The notes beneath the pieces were generated by a model that was given only the letters and a program-made list of their open reading frames with translations, had not been told where the DNA came from and ran no database searches. This document shows positions 16,678-27,619 of a stretch of DNA of 49,537 nucleotides, piece by piece (position 1 is the stretch's first letter; each line of letters begins with the position of its first letter). The stretch lies in contig NZ_JANINI010000006.1 of assembly GCF_024580145.1 (NCBI RefSeq), forward strand, positions 1 through 49,537, given 5' to 3'. The translations under genes and the position numbers were made by a program. This DNA is from Methyloversatilis sp. XJ19-49. GTDB taxonomy: Bacteria; Pseudomonadota; Gammaproteobacteria; Burkholderiales; Rhodocyclaceae.

Positions 16678-17793
16678 ATGGCGCTTCTGGGCTGGGTGAA
16701 AAGGACGGAGCTGGACGCTCTGGCGGATGAGGGAAAGCGTTTGCGCCAGGAGGTCGGCGCATTGCGGGCGGAAATCGAGCGCCTCGAAGGCGAACGGGCC
16801 GAATTGCAGCGAACCAACGAAGACATCCGCGCCCAGTGCGGCTTCAACGCCGGACTGTTGTCGAATCTGACGGCTTACGCCGGCTCGTTCCAGCGTTTCC
16901 GGACCACCCTGGCCTCGCTGGCCGGAATCGTCACAGGCGAAGCCGAGCGCGCGGCCGACACGGCAACCCGCATATCGCAGACGGCCGAAGGCAGCCGTGT
17001 CATCGCAGCTGGCCTGGAGGGCTATTCGGCGCGGCTGAAGGACACCGCTCTCAGCGTCGATACGCTGCGCGAGCGCGCCGAGCGGATCGGCGGCATCATC
17101 GGGCTGATCCGCGAAATCGCCGACCAGACCAATCTGCTGGCGCTGAACGCCGCCATCGAAGCTGCGCGCGCCGGCGAACAGGGCCGCGGCTTCGCCGTCG
17201 TGGCCGACGAAGTGCGCAAGCTGGCCGAACGCACCGGTGCCGCGACCTCCGAAATCGTCGGTCTGGTCGATGGCATACAGCACGACACCGCGCAGGCAAC
17301 CGAACGCATGCAGGCGAATTCAGCCGATGCCGACGCCTATTCGGCCCAGGGGCTGGCCGCGTGTTCGCAGCTGGATGCGCTCAGCAGCCAGGCCGGCGCC
17401 AACGGTGCGCAGATGGCGGCGACCTCGCTGCGGACCTTTGCCGAACTGGCAAAGGTCGATCATCTGGCCTACAAGATGGATGTCTATCAGGCGGCGTCCG
17501 GCGAGTCGGGTCTCACGCCCGACAGTTTCGCCAGTCATGTGCAGTGCCGGCTGGGCAAGTGGTACTACGAGGGCGAAGGTCGTCGTTGCCACAGCCACCT
17601 GGACGGGTTCCGCGAACTCGAAGGGCCGCACGAGGCCTTCCACCGCGTCGGCATCGAGGCGCTCGAACATGCCCGGGCCGGGCGTTTCGATGCCGCGCTG
17701 AGCAGCATCGCCCGCATGGAAAGCCTGAGCATCGACGTCATCAGCCAGCTCGACCGCATGAGCGAGTCGGTCGATCACCGGCATCCGCACTGA
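16678..17793 (+). CDS. Soluble methyl-accepting chemotaxis protein with zinc-binding CZB domain
   Basis: This 371-residue chemoreceptor has no membrane segment. It has an N-terminal coiled coil (about 10-50) and a signalling hairpin whose tip reads [32 protein letters not shown] (in two parts). The C-terminal CZB domain holds [26 protein letters not shown] and HEAFH, the His/Cys set that binds zinc. CZB proteins sense zinc or hypochlorous-type oxidants, and soluble forms can also control diguanylate cyclases. The gap 16584-16677 holds no clear promoter. Confidence 0.9.
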   Translation: MALLGWVKRTELDALADEGKRLRQEVGALRAEIERLEGERAELQRTNEDIRAQCGFNAGLLSNLTAYAGSFQRFRTTLASLAGIVTGEAERAADTATRISQTAEGSRVIAAGLEGYSARLKDTALSVDTLRERAERIGGIIGLIREIADQTNLLALNAAIEAARAGEQGRGFAVVADEVRKLAERTGAATSEIVGLVDGIQHDTAQATERMQANSADADAYSAQGLAACSQLDALSSQAGANGAQMAATSLRTFAELAKVDHLAYKMDVYQAASGESGLTPDSFASHVQCRLGKWYYEGEGRRCHSHLDGFRELEGPHEAFHRVGIEALEHARAGRFDAALSSIARMESLSIDVISQLDRMSESVDHRHPH

Positions 17794-17807
17794 GCGTTTT
17801 GCATGAC

Positions 17808-17834
17808 GGGCATGCGGCGTTGCGCCGTGTGCCC
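17808..17834. terminator. Hairpin after the CZB chemoreceptor
   Basis: GGGCATGCGGCG and CGCCGTGTGCCC pair over 12 bp (two adjacent G-T wobbles) with a TTG loop, 15 bases after the stop. No T-run follows. Confidence 0.55.
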
Positions 17835-17920
17835 GCGAATCCGCGATAATCCGGCATCGCCCGGCGCACGACCATCAGGTCGCCGTGCCGCATTCCCCTT
17901 GCAGACTTCCGGAGATACGC

Positions 17921-18301
17921 ATGTCGCGCACCATCGTTTCCACCCCTGACGCACCCGCCGCCATCGGCACCTATTCGCAGGCCGTGAAGGTCGGCAACAC
18001 GGTCTATCTGTCGGGCCAGATCGGTCTCGATCCGGTCAAGATGGACATGGTCGACGGCATCGACGCCCAGATCGCCCGCGTGTTCGACAATCTGAAGGCG
18101 GTCGCCGAAGCTGCCGGCGGATCGCTCGACGACGCGGTCAAGCTCAATGTCTACCTCACCGACCTCGGCAATTTCGTCAAGGTGAACGAAGCCATGGCGC
18201 GCTACCTGAAGCAGCCCTATCCGGCGCGCGCCGCGGTCGGCGTGTCGGCGCTGCCGCGCGGTGCCATGGTCGAGATCGACGGCGTGCTGGTGATCGACTG
18301 A
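17921..18301 (+). CDS. ridA: RidA-family reactive imine/enamine deaminase
   Basis: RidA hydrolyses reactive 2-aminoacrylate and related imines made by PLP enzymes. The protein has 126 residues, the normal length, starting at ATG 17921 behind GGAG. It has [44 protein letters not shown], the active-site arginine in [15 protein letters not shown], and the terminal [10 protein letters not shown]. It lies 28 bp before recG, an arrangement seen in other betaproteobacteria. Confidence 0.93.
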   Translation: MSRTIVSTPDAPAAIGTYSQAVKVGNTVYLSGQIGLDPVKMDMVDGIDAQIARVFDNLKAVAEAAGGSLDDAVKLNVYLTDLGNFVKVNEAMARYLKQPYPARAAVGVSALPRGAMVEIDGVLVID

Positions 18302-18329
18302 ATTCGCCCGGGTTGTTGCCGGTCGTGCG

Positions 18330-20354
18330 GTGAGCACCCGGAGCGAAGCGCTCGCCGGAGCGCTGGACAAGCTCGGTCTCGGCGCGGACGCGGCGCTGGT
18401 ACTGCACTTTCCGCTGCGCTACGAGGACGAAACCCGCCTGACGCCGCTGGCGCAGGCGCGTGCCGGCGCGCCGGTGCAGGTCGAAGTCGAGGTGAGCGCC
18501 AGCGAGGTGAAGTTCAAGCCGCGCCGCCAGCTCATCGTCAGCGCTTTCGATGACAGCGGAACGGTCACGCTGCGCTTCTTCAATTTCTATCCGTCGCAGC
18601 AGAAGCAGCTCGCCGTCGGGCGCAGGGTGCGCCTGTTCGGCGACATCACGCCCGGTTTCTTCGGTGCCGAAATGCTGCACCCCCGCGTGCGCAGCGTGGG
18701 TGAGGACACCCCGCTGCCCGACCGCCTGACGCCGGTCTATCCGACCACGGCCGGCCTGTCGCAGGCCAGCCTGCGCCGCGCCATCGACGAGGCGCTGGCG
18801 CGCGTCAGCCTCGACGACAGCCTGCCCGACGCCCTGCGCCGGCACTACGGATTGATGCCGTTCGCCGAGGCGGTGGACGCGCTGCACCGGCCGCGACCGG
18901 GCGAATCGCTGCGCGACATGGACGAACGGCTCGCCCCCGCCTGGCGGCGCATCAAGTTCGACGAACTGCTGGCACAGCAGATCAGCCTGAAGCGCGCGCA
19001 CGATGCACGGCGCAGCCGCGACGCGCCTTCACTGGCCGGCAGGGGGGCGCTCATCAAGCGCTTCCTCGCCGCGCTGCCGTTCCGCCTGACCGGCGCGCAG
19101 GCCCGGGCCTGGAAGGAAATTTCCAGCGATCTGGCGCAGCCCTTTCCGATGCAGCGGCTGCTGCAGGGCGACGTCGGCTCGGGCAAGACGGTGGTCGCCG
19201 CGCTGGCCTGCCTGCGCGCGGTCGAAGCCGGCTATCAGGCGGCCTTCATGGCGCCGACCGAAATCCTTGCCGAACAGCACTACCGCAAGCTGGCCGGCTG
19301 GCTGGAACCGCTGGGCATCCGGGTCGCGTGGCTGTCGGGCAGCCTGAAGGTGCGCGACAAGCGCGCGATGAAGGCGCTGATCGCCAGCGGCGAGGCGCCG
19401 GTGGCGGTCGGTACGCATGCGCTGATCGAGGACGCCGTCGATTTCGCCCGCCTCGGTGCGGCGGTGGTCGACGAACAGCACCGCTTCGGCGTGCGCCAGC
19501 GGCTTGCGCTGCGCGCCAAGGCCGGTGGCATCAGCCCGCACCAGTTGATGATGAGCGCCACGCCCATCCCGCGCACACTCGCCATGAGCTACTACGCCGA
19601 TCTCGACGTGTCGGTCATCGACGAGTTGCCGCCGGGCCGCACACCGGTGCTGACCAAACTCATATCGGCCGCGCGGCGCGAACAGGTGATCGCCCGCGTG
19701 CGCGACGCCTGCGCGGTCGGCGCCCAGGCCTACTGGGTGTGCCCGCTGATCGAAGAGTCGGAAACGCTGCAACTGCAGACGGCGATCGACACCCATGAAC
19801 AACTGGTTGCCGCCTGCGCCGATCTGAAGGTGGGCCTGGTGCATGGCCGCATGAAGCCGGACGAGAAGGCGGCGGTGATGGCCGCCTTCGTCGCCGGCGA
19901 CATCGACCTGCTGGTGGCGACGACGGTGATCGAAGTCGGCGTCGACGTGCCCAACGCCAGCCTGATGGTGATCGAGCACGCCGAACGCTTCGGCCTGTCG
20001 CAGTTGCACCAGCTGCGCGGCCGGGTCGGGCGCGGCAGTCGCGAGTCGGCCTGCGTGCTGCTGTACGAAGGCCCGCTGTCGCAGACCGCGCGCGAGCGGC
20101 TGCGCGTCATCCATGCCTACACCGACGGCTTCATGATCGCTGCCGAAGACCTCAAGCTGCGCGGCCCGGGCGAATTCATCGGCAGCCGCCAGTCCGGCCA
20201 GCCGCTGCTGCGCTTCGCCGACCTGCTGCTTGACGAGGCGCTGGTCGAACTGGCGCGCGAAGCGGCGGCCACGCTGCTGCGCGACGACGTGCCGGCGGCC
20301 GAGCGCCATCAGGCGCGCTGGCTGGCAGGGCGCGAGGATCTGCTCAAGGCCTGA
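18330..20354 (+). CDS. recG: ATP-dependent DNA helicase RecG
   Basis: RecG remodels stalled forks and Holliday junctions. The protein has 674 residues from GTG 18330. The N-terminal wedge/OB region (about 50-140) includes TVTLRFFNFYPSQ. The helicase core has Walker A GDVGSGKT, the DEQH box in VVDEQHRFG, SATPIPRTLAM, and motif VI LRGRVGRG. The TRG-like C-terminal segment contains GPGEFIGSRQSG. Length is close to the family norm and nothing appears broken. Confidence 0.96.
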   Translation: MSTRSEALAGALDKLGLGADAALVLHFPLRYEDETRLTPLAQARAGAPVQVEVEVSASEVKFKPRRQLIVSAFDDSGTVTLRFFNFYPSQQKQLAVGRRVRLFGDITPGFFGAEMLHPRVRSVGEDTPLPDRLTPVYPTTAGLSQASLRRAIDEALARVSLDDSLPDALRRHYGLMPFAEAVDALHRPRPGESLRDMDERLAPAWRRIKFDELLAQQISLKRAHDARRSRDAPSLAGRGALIKRFLAALPFRLTGAQARAWKEISSDLAQPFPMQRLLQGDVGSGKTVVAALACLRAVEAGYQAAFMAPTEILAEQHYRKLAGWLEPLGIRVAWLSGSLKVRDKRAMKALIASGEAPVAVGTHALIEDAVDFARLGAAVVDEQHRFGVRQRLALRAKAGGISPHQLMMSATPIPRTLAMSYYADLDVSVIDELPPGRTPVLTKLISAARREQVIARVRDACAVGAQAYWVCPLIEESETLQLQTAIDTHEQLVAACADLKVGLVHGRMKPDEKAAVMAAFVAGDIDLLVATTVIEVGVDVPNASLMVIEHAERFGLSQLHQLRGRVGRGSRESACVLLYEGPLSQTARERLRVIHAYTDGFMIAAEDLKLRGPGEFIGSRQSGQPLLRFADLLLDEALVELAREAAATLLRDDVPAAERHQARWLAGREDLLKA

Positions 20355-20379
20355 AGGGCCTATCCGTTAAGGAGAGGTG

Positions 20380-20404
20380 GGGGCGCTTCCTGTGCGAGCG
20401 CCCC
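20380..20404 (+). terminator. Hairpin between recG and the FIST gene
   Basis: GGGGCGCT and AGCGCCCC form an 8-bp stem with a 9-base loop, 25 bases after the recG stop and followed by ATTCT. It is likely a recG terminator or a leader hairpin for the next operon. Confidence 0.5.
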
Positions 20405-20420
20405 ATTCTGTGGAGCAGAC

Positions 20421-21533
20421 ATGGATATTGCACTTGATCGCAGTGGCAGCGTTGCTGCGCTGGCTACACTGCTGGACGATATGGCGGCCCGCCCGGGCGT
20501 GGGAGGCCTGCTGGTGCTGGCCTGCGACGGCAACGGCTTTACGTCGGAACAGCTCGATCCGTTGCTGCACGCGGCCGCGCGCCCCGTGTTCGGTGGCCTC
20601 TTTCCGCAGATCATCCACGGTCGCGAGCACCTGGAACGCGGCACACTGGTGGTGGGTCTTCCAGTCGCGCCGCGCCTTTGCATCATCGAGAACCTGAGTG
20701 ACGCGGCCACCGACATCGATGCCTCGCTCGCCGGACTGGACTCGCCCGGGAGCACACTGTTCGTGTTCGTCGACGGTTTCAGCAGGCGGATCGGCGCCAC
20801 CATCACCGCCTTGTTCGAAAACTTCGGCCTGCTGCCCAACTACATCGGTGGCGGTGCCGGCTCGCTGAGCCTTGTACAGAAACCTTGCCTGATCACGCCG
20901 CGCGGGCTGCTGCAGGACGCGGTCGTGCTGGCCGGCACCGATCTGCGCAGCGGCATCGGTGTGGCGCACGGCTGGCAGGTGGTGTCCGACGCACTCAAGG
21001 TGACCGCCTCCGACCGCAACACCATCCTCACGCTGAATGGTCGTCCGGCCTTCGACGTCTATCGGGAACATGTCGAGCCGCTGGCGGGCGCAACGCTCGA
21101 TGCCGGCGGGTTCTTCGACATTGCGAAGGGCTTCCCCTTCGGCATACGCCGGCTGGACAGCGAGGTGGTCGTCCGCGACCCGCTGATGGTGGGCGAGAAG
21201 GGTGCGCTGGTGTGTGTCGGCGAGGTGCCCGAAGGCGCCTTCGTACATGTGCTGCGTGGTGCGCCGGAAAACCTGCTCGCCGCCGCCGCCCAGACCGTGC
21301 GCAAGGCGGCCGCTGCCTTTGACGGTGAGCCGCCGGCGTGCGCGACGCGCATGTTCATCGACTGCATTTCGCGCGTGCTCTACCTCGGCGAAGACTTCGG
21401 GCGCGAACTGGACGCGGTGGATCGCGGCGAGCCGCTGTTCGGCGCTCTGACGCTGGGCGAGATCGCGAACAGCGGACGCGAGTTTCTCGAGTTCTACAAC
21501 AAGACGTCCGTCATGGCCCTGATCGAGGGCTGA
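20421..21533 (+). CDS. FIST-domain sensory protein
   Basis: This 370-residue protein has a FIST N domain (about 20-210, including the glycine-rich PNYIGGGAGSL) and a FIST C domain (about 220-350, with the typical GALTLGEIAN near the end). FIST proteins are predicted to sense small ligands, possibly amino acids. It starts behind GGAG and ends 13 bp before a hybrid histidine kinase. That suggests a ligand-sensing partner for the kinase. No membrane segment or signal peptide, so it is cytoplasmic. Confidence 0.85.
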   Translation: MDIALDRSGSVAALATLLDDMAARPGVGGLLVLACDGNGFTSEQLDPLLHAAARPVFGGLFPQIIHGREHLERGTLVVGLPVAPRLCIIENLSDAATDIDASLAGLDSPGSTLFVFVDGFSRRIGATITALFENFGLLPNYIGGGAGSLSLVQKPCLITPRGLLQDAVVLAGTDLRSGIGVAHGWQVVSDALKVTASDRNTILTLNGRPAFDVYREHVEPLAGATLDAGGFFDIAKGFPFGIRRLDSEVVVRDPLMVGEKGALVCVGEVPEGAFVHVLRGAPENLLAAAAQTVRKAAAAFDGEPPACATRMFIDCISRVLYLGEDFGRELDAVDRGEPLFGALTLGEIANSGREFLEFYNKTSVMALIEG

Positions 21534-21546
21534 TGCGCGCAACGAC

Positions 21547-23508
<1,962 letters not shown>

Positions 23509-23551
23509 TGATGCGCGCGGCCGCGCGCGCACGGTGTGCAGATGACGGACG

Positions 23552-23577
23552 AAAAAAGAGGGGGCCGAAGCCCCCTC
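23552..23577. terminator. Intrinsic terminator of the PEP-CTERM gene (leftward)
   Basis: GAGGGGGC and GCCCCCTC make an 8-bp stem with a CGAA tetraloop. On the minus strand the stem is followed directly by a run of Ts (AAAAAA at 23552-23557 on this strand), a classic intrinsic terminator. It may also stop rightward transcription from the kinase gene. Confidence 0.85.
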
Positions 23578-23602
23578 CCGTTGCTGCGGTGCTGGCGAAG
23601 GA

Positions 23603-25036
23603 TCAGCCGGCGCGGCGACGCGCCATCAGACCCATCAGGCCGAGGCCTGCCAGGAACATGACGTAGGTTTCCGGTTCCGGCACGGCGGCGATGCGGAACA
23701 GTGCATCGTTGCCGCTCGACGGGTGCTGAACGTTCACGTAGGCGACGTTCGGGTCGAACAGGTCGAAGTAAAGACCGGTCGGCTCGGCGCCCGTGGTGCC
23801 CAGCGTGGCCCACACGGCGAGGTTCTCGGCGATGCCGTCACGGTCGGCGTCGGTACCCATCCAGATGTTGGCGCGACCGGAGCCCTGATCTTCGATGATG
23901 TAGATGTTGCCGTTCGCATCGATGGCCAGATTGTCCGGGCTGGTGAAGGCGCTACCCACGGCGGCGCCGGTGGCGGCGTCGAAGGTGTCGCGGCTGGCGA
24001 ACAGGCTGATGGAATCGTTCGCGAGGTCGAGCGAGAACACCTTGCTGTTGGTCGTGGTGGCGACATACAGGCGCTGGCTGCCATCGGCCAGGGTCTGGAT
24101 TTCCAGATCTTCCGGGCGATCGAAGTTGGTGCCGACGAAATCGACCACGTTCGGTGTGGCGCGACCGTCGAGAATCGGCAGGCCGCTGCCGTCCGTCTTC
24201 ACGATGGTGTTTGCCAGCGCAGCGCCGGTGGCGTTGGTCAGCGCGACCCACGTGTAGGCGCCGGTGGCTTCCTGCGTCATGCCGTCGCCGACGCGCAGCA
24301 CCGAGGTCTGACCGGCACCGAAGAAATCGACACCGTTCGTGGCGTTCGGGTTGGCCGACGTGAACTTGAAGATGTGGCTGTCGTTGCGCTCGTCGATGAA
24401 GTAGAAATTGTTGTTGCTGTCGAACGCCAGGCCTTCGTGCGACACGCGGATGTCGGCCGGGCCGATCTTGCGGTGTTCGAAGATCGCGCCGTTGGTGCCG
24501 GCGGTAGTGGCGTTGGTGATTTCGAACAGGCGACCCTTGGAGCTGGCAACCTGGTTGGGCTCGCTCCACGATTCTTCGGCCGTCAGGTAGGTGCCCCACG
24601 GCGTCCAACGCGATGCGTCACCTGCCACGAAGCCCTGGGTGCCCGATTCGACGATGGTGACAGTGCGCGTGTCGAAGTTGGTGTCCCACAGATCGACGCG
24701 CTGTACGCCGCCCGTGCCGGTTTCGAACGGCATGAACAGGTAGCGGCCGGCGTCCGGGCCGGTGCGGTTGGTGTCGATCATGTCCCAGTTGCCGCTGTTG
24801 CTCTGGCCCAGCGCGAGCTGGTTGGCACGGTTGGCAATCAGGGTCTGGCTGAAGTTCGGCGACGACAGGACGAAAGGTCCGGTCAGTTCGGCGGGCGAGC
24901 CCACCGGCAGGACGGTCGTGGTGGCAGCGCCCGGCGTGAAATTGTCGAAATAGGTGTTGTCAGCGGCAAACGCCTGCTGGGCGGTTGTGCCCATCAGGCC
25001 AATTGCGGCGGCTATGGCGAGTTTGCGGAACTTCAT
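23603..25036 (-). CDS. Secreted DUF839/PhoX-like beta-propeller protein with PEP-CTERM anchor
   Basis: This 477-residue exported protein starts at ATG 25036 behind AGGGAG. The signal peptide is MKFRKLAIAAAIGLMG to about AFA-25. The middle resembles the DUF839/PhoX family: GRYLFMPFETGTGGVQRVDLW, WTPWGTYLTAEESW, HEGLAFDSNNNFYFIDE, and ARTPDNLAIDANGNIYIIEDQG-like segments (here TSPDNLAID). The C-terminus has VPEPETY, a hydrophobic helix and RRR, the PEP-CTERM sorting signal cut by exosortase. Such proteins occur in exopolysaccharide-making Gram-negative bacteria. Phosphatase activity is not assured because the metal site cannot be checked by eye. No exosortase gene is in the window. Confidence 0.85.
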   Translation of the reverse strand: MKFRKLAIAAAIGLMGTTAQQAFAADNTYFDNFTPGAATTTVLPVGSPAELTGPFVLSSPNFSQTLIANRANQLALGQSNSGNWDMIDTNRTGPDAGRYLFMPFETGTGGVQRVDLWDTNFDTRTVTIVESGTQGFVAGDASRWTPWGTYLTAEESWSEPNQVASSKGRLFEITNATTAGTNGAIFEHRKIGPADIRVSHEGLAFDSNNNFYFIDERNDSHIFKFTSANPNATNGVDFFGAGQTSVLRVGDGMTQEATGAYTWVALTNATGAALANTIVKTDGSGLPILDGRATPNVVDFVGTNFDRPEDLEIQTLADGSQRLYVATTTNSKVFSLDLANDSISLFASRDTFDAATGAAVGSAFTSPDNLAIDANGNIYIIEDQGSGRANIWMGTDADRDGIAENLAVWATLGTTGAEPTGLYFDLFDPNVAYVNVQHPSSGNDALFRIAAVPEPETYVMFLAGLGLMGLMARRRAG

Positions 25037-25382
25037 TGTTGGACTCCCTGATTGAATGCCTTGCGAACGACAAGGTGACCGCAGGGTAGTCAGCACGCGT
25101 GATGTTGCCGTGATGTGGATCGATGGGGCCACTGGTCCGATCGGCGCATCGTTTGTTAACCCGGCTTAATGTTCAGCGGCGCGAGGTGTGTGTTGATTAC
25201 TTGCGGGTGGAAATCCGGAACGCAGGCGAACAGGGCCGCGTTCATGCAGGGTTCTGCAATCAGCGCAGCAGGTTCCTCTGCGGGCTGCGCCGGATCGATC
25301 GAATCAATGTGCCCGCCCGCATCGGCCCACGATCCTCGTCGGAATGTCCTCAAGCGGGGGACGGCTGCCGTTCGTCGGCGGG
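25037..25382. other. Gene-free stretch upstream of the PEP-CTERM gene
   Basis: This stretch of 346 bp has no convincing coding region on either strand. It should contain the promoter of the PEP-CTERM gene. CCTTG (25059-25063) and CAAGG (25071-25075) form a small inverted repeat in its leader. I see no other structure. Confidence 0.5.
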
Positions 25383-25823
25383 CTAGCGGTTGGCGTGGGT
25401 GGCGGTGAACACCGCCACGAATACTTCGCGCAGGAACAGGCTCAGCGACAGGATCAGCGACAGCATCGCCAGCACGAAGAAGCCGGCCAGCAGGTCGGAC
25501 AGCACGACGGTGAACAGCACGCCGAAGAAGGCGCACGACACCACCAGACAGACCATCAGCGCCGACAGCACGGCGAACAGCACCGCCAGATAGACCAGGC
25601 GTGCGCGTTGCGAAAGCAGCGCAAGTTCGGTCGCGTTGCTCATTGTTTCGTCTTCGCACTGCTTGCCGCCACGCGCCAGCACCACGCGGCGACGGTCGAT
25701 GATGCGACCGAGCCGGTTGTTCAGCGTACCGATCAGCGTGGCGATCGCGGTCAACAGGAAAACCGGCGCCACGGCCAGGCCGATGGCGTGCGTGATGGTG
25801 TCGATGGTGGTCTGCAGAACCAT
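25383..25823 (-). CDS. DUF2721 membrane protein
   Basis: This 146-residue protein has three predicted membrane segments (about 13-33, 76-98, 103-130). It carries the family hallmark APVFLLTAIATLIGTLNNRLGRIIDR, with the conserved arginine-rich loop, and SLFLREV near the end. Function unknown. It is the second gene after rlmJ, 9 bp downstream, so probably cotranscribed with it. Confidence 0.82.
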   Translation of the reverse strand: MVLQTTIDTITHAIGLAVAPVFLLTAIATLIGTLNNRLGRIIDRRRVVLARGGKQCEDETMSNATELALLSQRARLVYLAVLFAVLSALMVCLVVSCAFFGVLFTVVLSDLLAGFFVLAMLSLILSLSLFLREVFVAVFTATHANR

Positions 25824-25832
25824 GGCCGTGCC

Positions 25833-26678
25833 TTACGGAATCTTGAAATCGAGTTCGAATTTTGCGCCGTCGTCGAGCGCCAGCGTGCGGGTGAGCCAGG
25901 GCATGACGGTCTTCAGCGTGGCCGGCAGCGTCCAGGGCGGATTGACGATGAACAGGCCGCTGCCGTGCATGCCGAAGCCGTCCGGCGACGGCTTGCGCGT
26001 GGTCATCGACACATGCAGCCAGGCCGGCACCGGCAGGCGCTTGAGCTTGGCCGGCAGATCGCGCGATTCCATGCGGTGCAGCTGCGGATACCACAGGCAG
26101 TAGGTGCCGCCCGGAAAGCGCGTGTTGGCGTCGCGCAGCGTTTCGAAGGCCAGCCGGTAATCTTCGCGGATTTCGTACGGTGGGTCGATCAGCACCAGCG
26201 CGCGGCGCGGCGGCGGTGGCAGCAAGGTGCGCAGGCCGGAGAAACCGTCTGCTTTCTCGACCTTCACGCTGCGGCCGGCTTCGGCGAAGGCGGCGTTCAG
26301 CAACTTGTTGTCGGCGGTGTGCAGCTCGAACAGGCGCATCCGGTCGTCGTCGCGCAGCAGCGCGCGCGCAATCATCGGCGAGCCCGGATAGGCGCGCAGC
26401 TTCGCGCCGCTGTTGAACGCGCGCACCAGATCGACATAGGTCGCGAGCTGCGGCGGCAGGTCGGGCGCCGACCACAGCTTTGCGATACCGCCGGCGTACT
26501 CGGCGTTCTTGGCCGCGAAGCCGCTGTCGAGCGCGTAGCCACCGGCTCCGGCGTGCGTGTCGATGTACCAGTAGGGTTTGTCCTTCTGGTTCAGGTGCTG
26601 AAGCAGTTCAACGAGTACGAAGTGCTTGAGCACGTCGGCCGGGTTGCCTGCATGGAAGGCGTGGCGGTAGCTGAGCAT
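25833..26678 (-). CDS. rlmJ: 23S rRNA m6A2030 methyltransferase RlmJ
   Basis: RlmJ methylates N6 of A2030 in 23S rRNA. The protein has 281 residues starting MLSYRHAFHAGNPADVLKH, the invariant family opening. SAM-binding YIDTHAGAGGY and the catalytic DPPY in LVLIDPPYE follow. FIVNPPW-like motifs (LFIVNPPWTL) lie near the C-terminus. Full length, nothing unusual. Confidence 0.94.
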   Translation of the reverse strand: MLSYRHAFHAGNPADVLKHFVLVELLQHLNQKDKPYWYIDTHAGAGGYALDSGFAAKNAEYAGGIAKLWSAPDLPPQLATYVDLVRAFNSGAKLRAYPGSPMIARALLRDDDRMRLFELHTADNKLLNAAFAEAGRSVKVEKADGFSGLRTLLPPPPRRALVLIDPPYEIREDYRLAFETLRDANTRFPGGTYCLWYPQLHRMESRDLPAKLKRLPVPAWLHVSMTTRKPSPDGFGMHGSGLFIVNPPWTLPATLKTVMPWLTRTLALDDGAKFELDFKIP

Positions 26679-26803
26679 GGCGGGGCGGGCGTGGTGGAGC
26701 GCAAGTATACGTCGCCGCCCGATGCACCGGCCGGCGTTGTGGGGCGATGCGATACGATCAGGACTTGGGCTGGTTGCCTTCCGCTCGGGAAAGAAGTGCT
26801 TCG

Positions 26804-27562
26804 ATGCCTATTCAGTACGTCCGCCAGCTGACGGGACGTGTCCGGACGCCGGACGCCAACCGTCACCTCGGCTTTGCGCTCGCGTTTGTAGCAGGCGCCA
26901 TCAACGCGGGCGGGTTTCTCGCTGTCGCGCAATACACTTCGCACATGACCGGCATCGTTTCTGCGATCGCCGACGATCTGGTGTTGCGCGAGTACGGACT
27001 CGTGCTCGCCGGGCTCGGTGGTCTGCTGTCCTTCCTGACCGGTGCGGCCTGCAGCGCCATCATGATCAACTATTCGCGTGGCCGGAAGCTGCACGGCGAA
27101 TATGCGCTGCCCCTGCTGCTGGAAGCCTGCCTGCTGCTGTGCTTTGGCTTGCTCGGGGCGCGGTTGTCGGAAATCCAGGGACTGTTCGTGCCGCTGACCG
27201 TCATGCTCCTGTGTTTCATCATGGGCTTGCAGAACGCCATCATCACCAAGCTTTCGCACGGCGAAGTGCGCACGACGCACCTGACCGGCGTGATCACCGA
27301 CATCGGCATCGAACTGGGCAAGCTCATCTACTGGAACCGCGGGCGCGCCGCCGACCAGCAGGTGAGCGCCGATCGCGATCGTCTGCGCGTCCTGCTGTCG
27401 CTGACTGGCTGCTTCTTTGGTGGGGGTGTTGCCGGGGCACTGGGCTTCAAGCACGTGGGCTATGTGTCCACGCTGCCTCTGGCGGCGCTGCTCGTCGCGC
27501 TGGCGCTGATTCCAGCGCTTGATGACCTGACGCCGCTCTTCCGGAGGGCACCGAGGCGCTGA
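26804..27562 (+). CDS. DUF1275 (YoaK-like) membrane protein
   Basis: This 252-residue inner-membrane protein has about six hydrophobic segments. It shows the family motifs FALAFVAGAINAGGFLAV, YTSHMTGIVS, and FIMGLQNAIITKLS...VRTTHLTGVITDIGIELG. ATG 26804 gives the standard start. An upstream in-frame ATG at 26747 would add 19 residues unlike the family. Transport substrate unknown. Divergent from rlmJ. Confidence 0.82.
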   Translation: MPIQYVRQLTGRVRTPDANRHLGFALAFVAGAINAGGFLAVAQYTSHMTGIVSAIADDLVLREYGLVLAGLGGLLSFLTGAACSAIMINYSRGRKLHGEYALPLLLEACLLLCFGLLGARLSEIQGLFVPLTVMLLCFIMGLQNAIITKLSHGEVRTTHLTGVITDIGIELGKLIYWNRGRAADQQVSADRDRLRVLLSLTGCFFGGGVAGALGFKHVGYVSTLPLAALLVALALIPALDDLTPLFRRAPRR

Positions 27563-27580
27563 TCCGGCGCGGCCGGCCGC

Positions 27581-27602
27581 GGGGCGCGTCCGGAAACGCC
27601 CC
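27581..27602. terminator. Hairpin between convergent DUF1275 and chemoreceptor genes
   Basis: GGGGCG (27581-27586) pairs with CGCCCC (27597-27602); an alternative register pairs GCGT with ACGC. It lies in the 57-bp convergent gap and is likely a bidirectional terminator without a clear T-run. Confidence 0.5.
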
Positions 27603-27619
27603 CGACCGGTACGCGAAAC

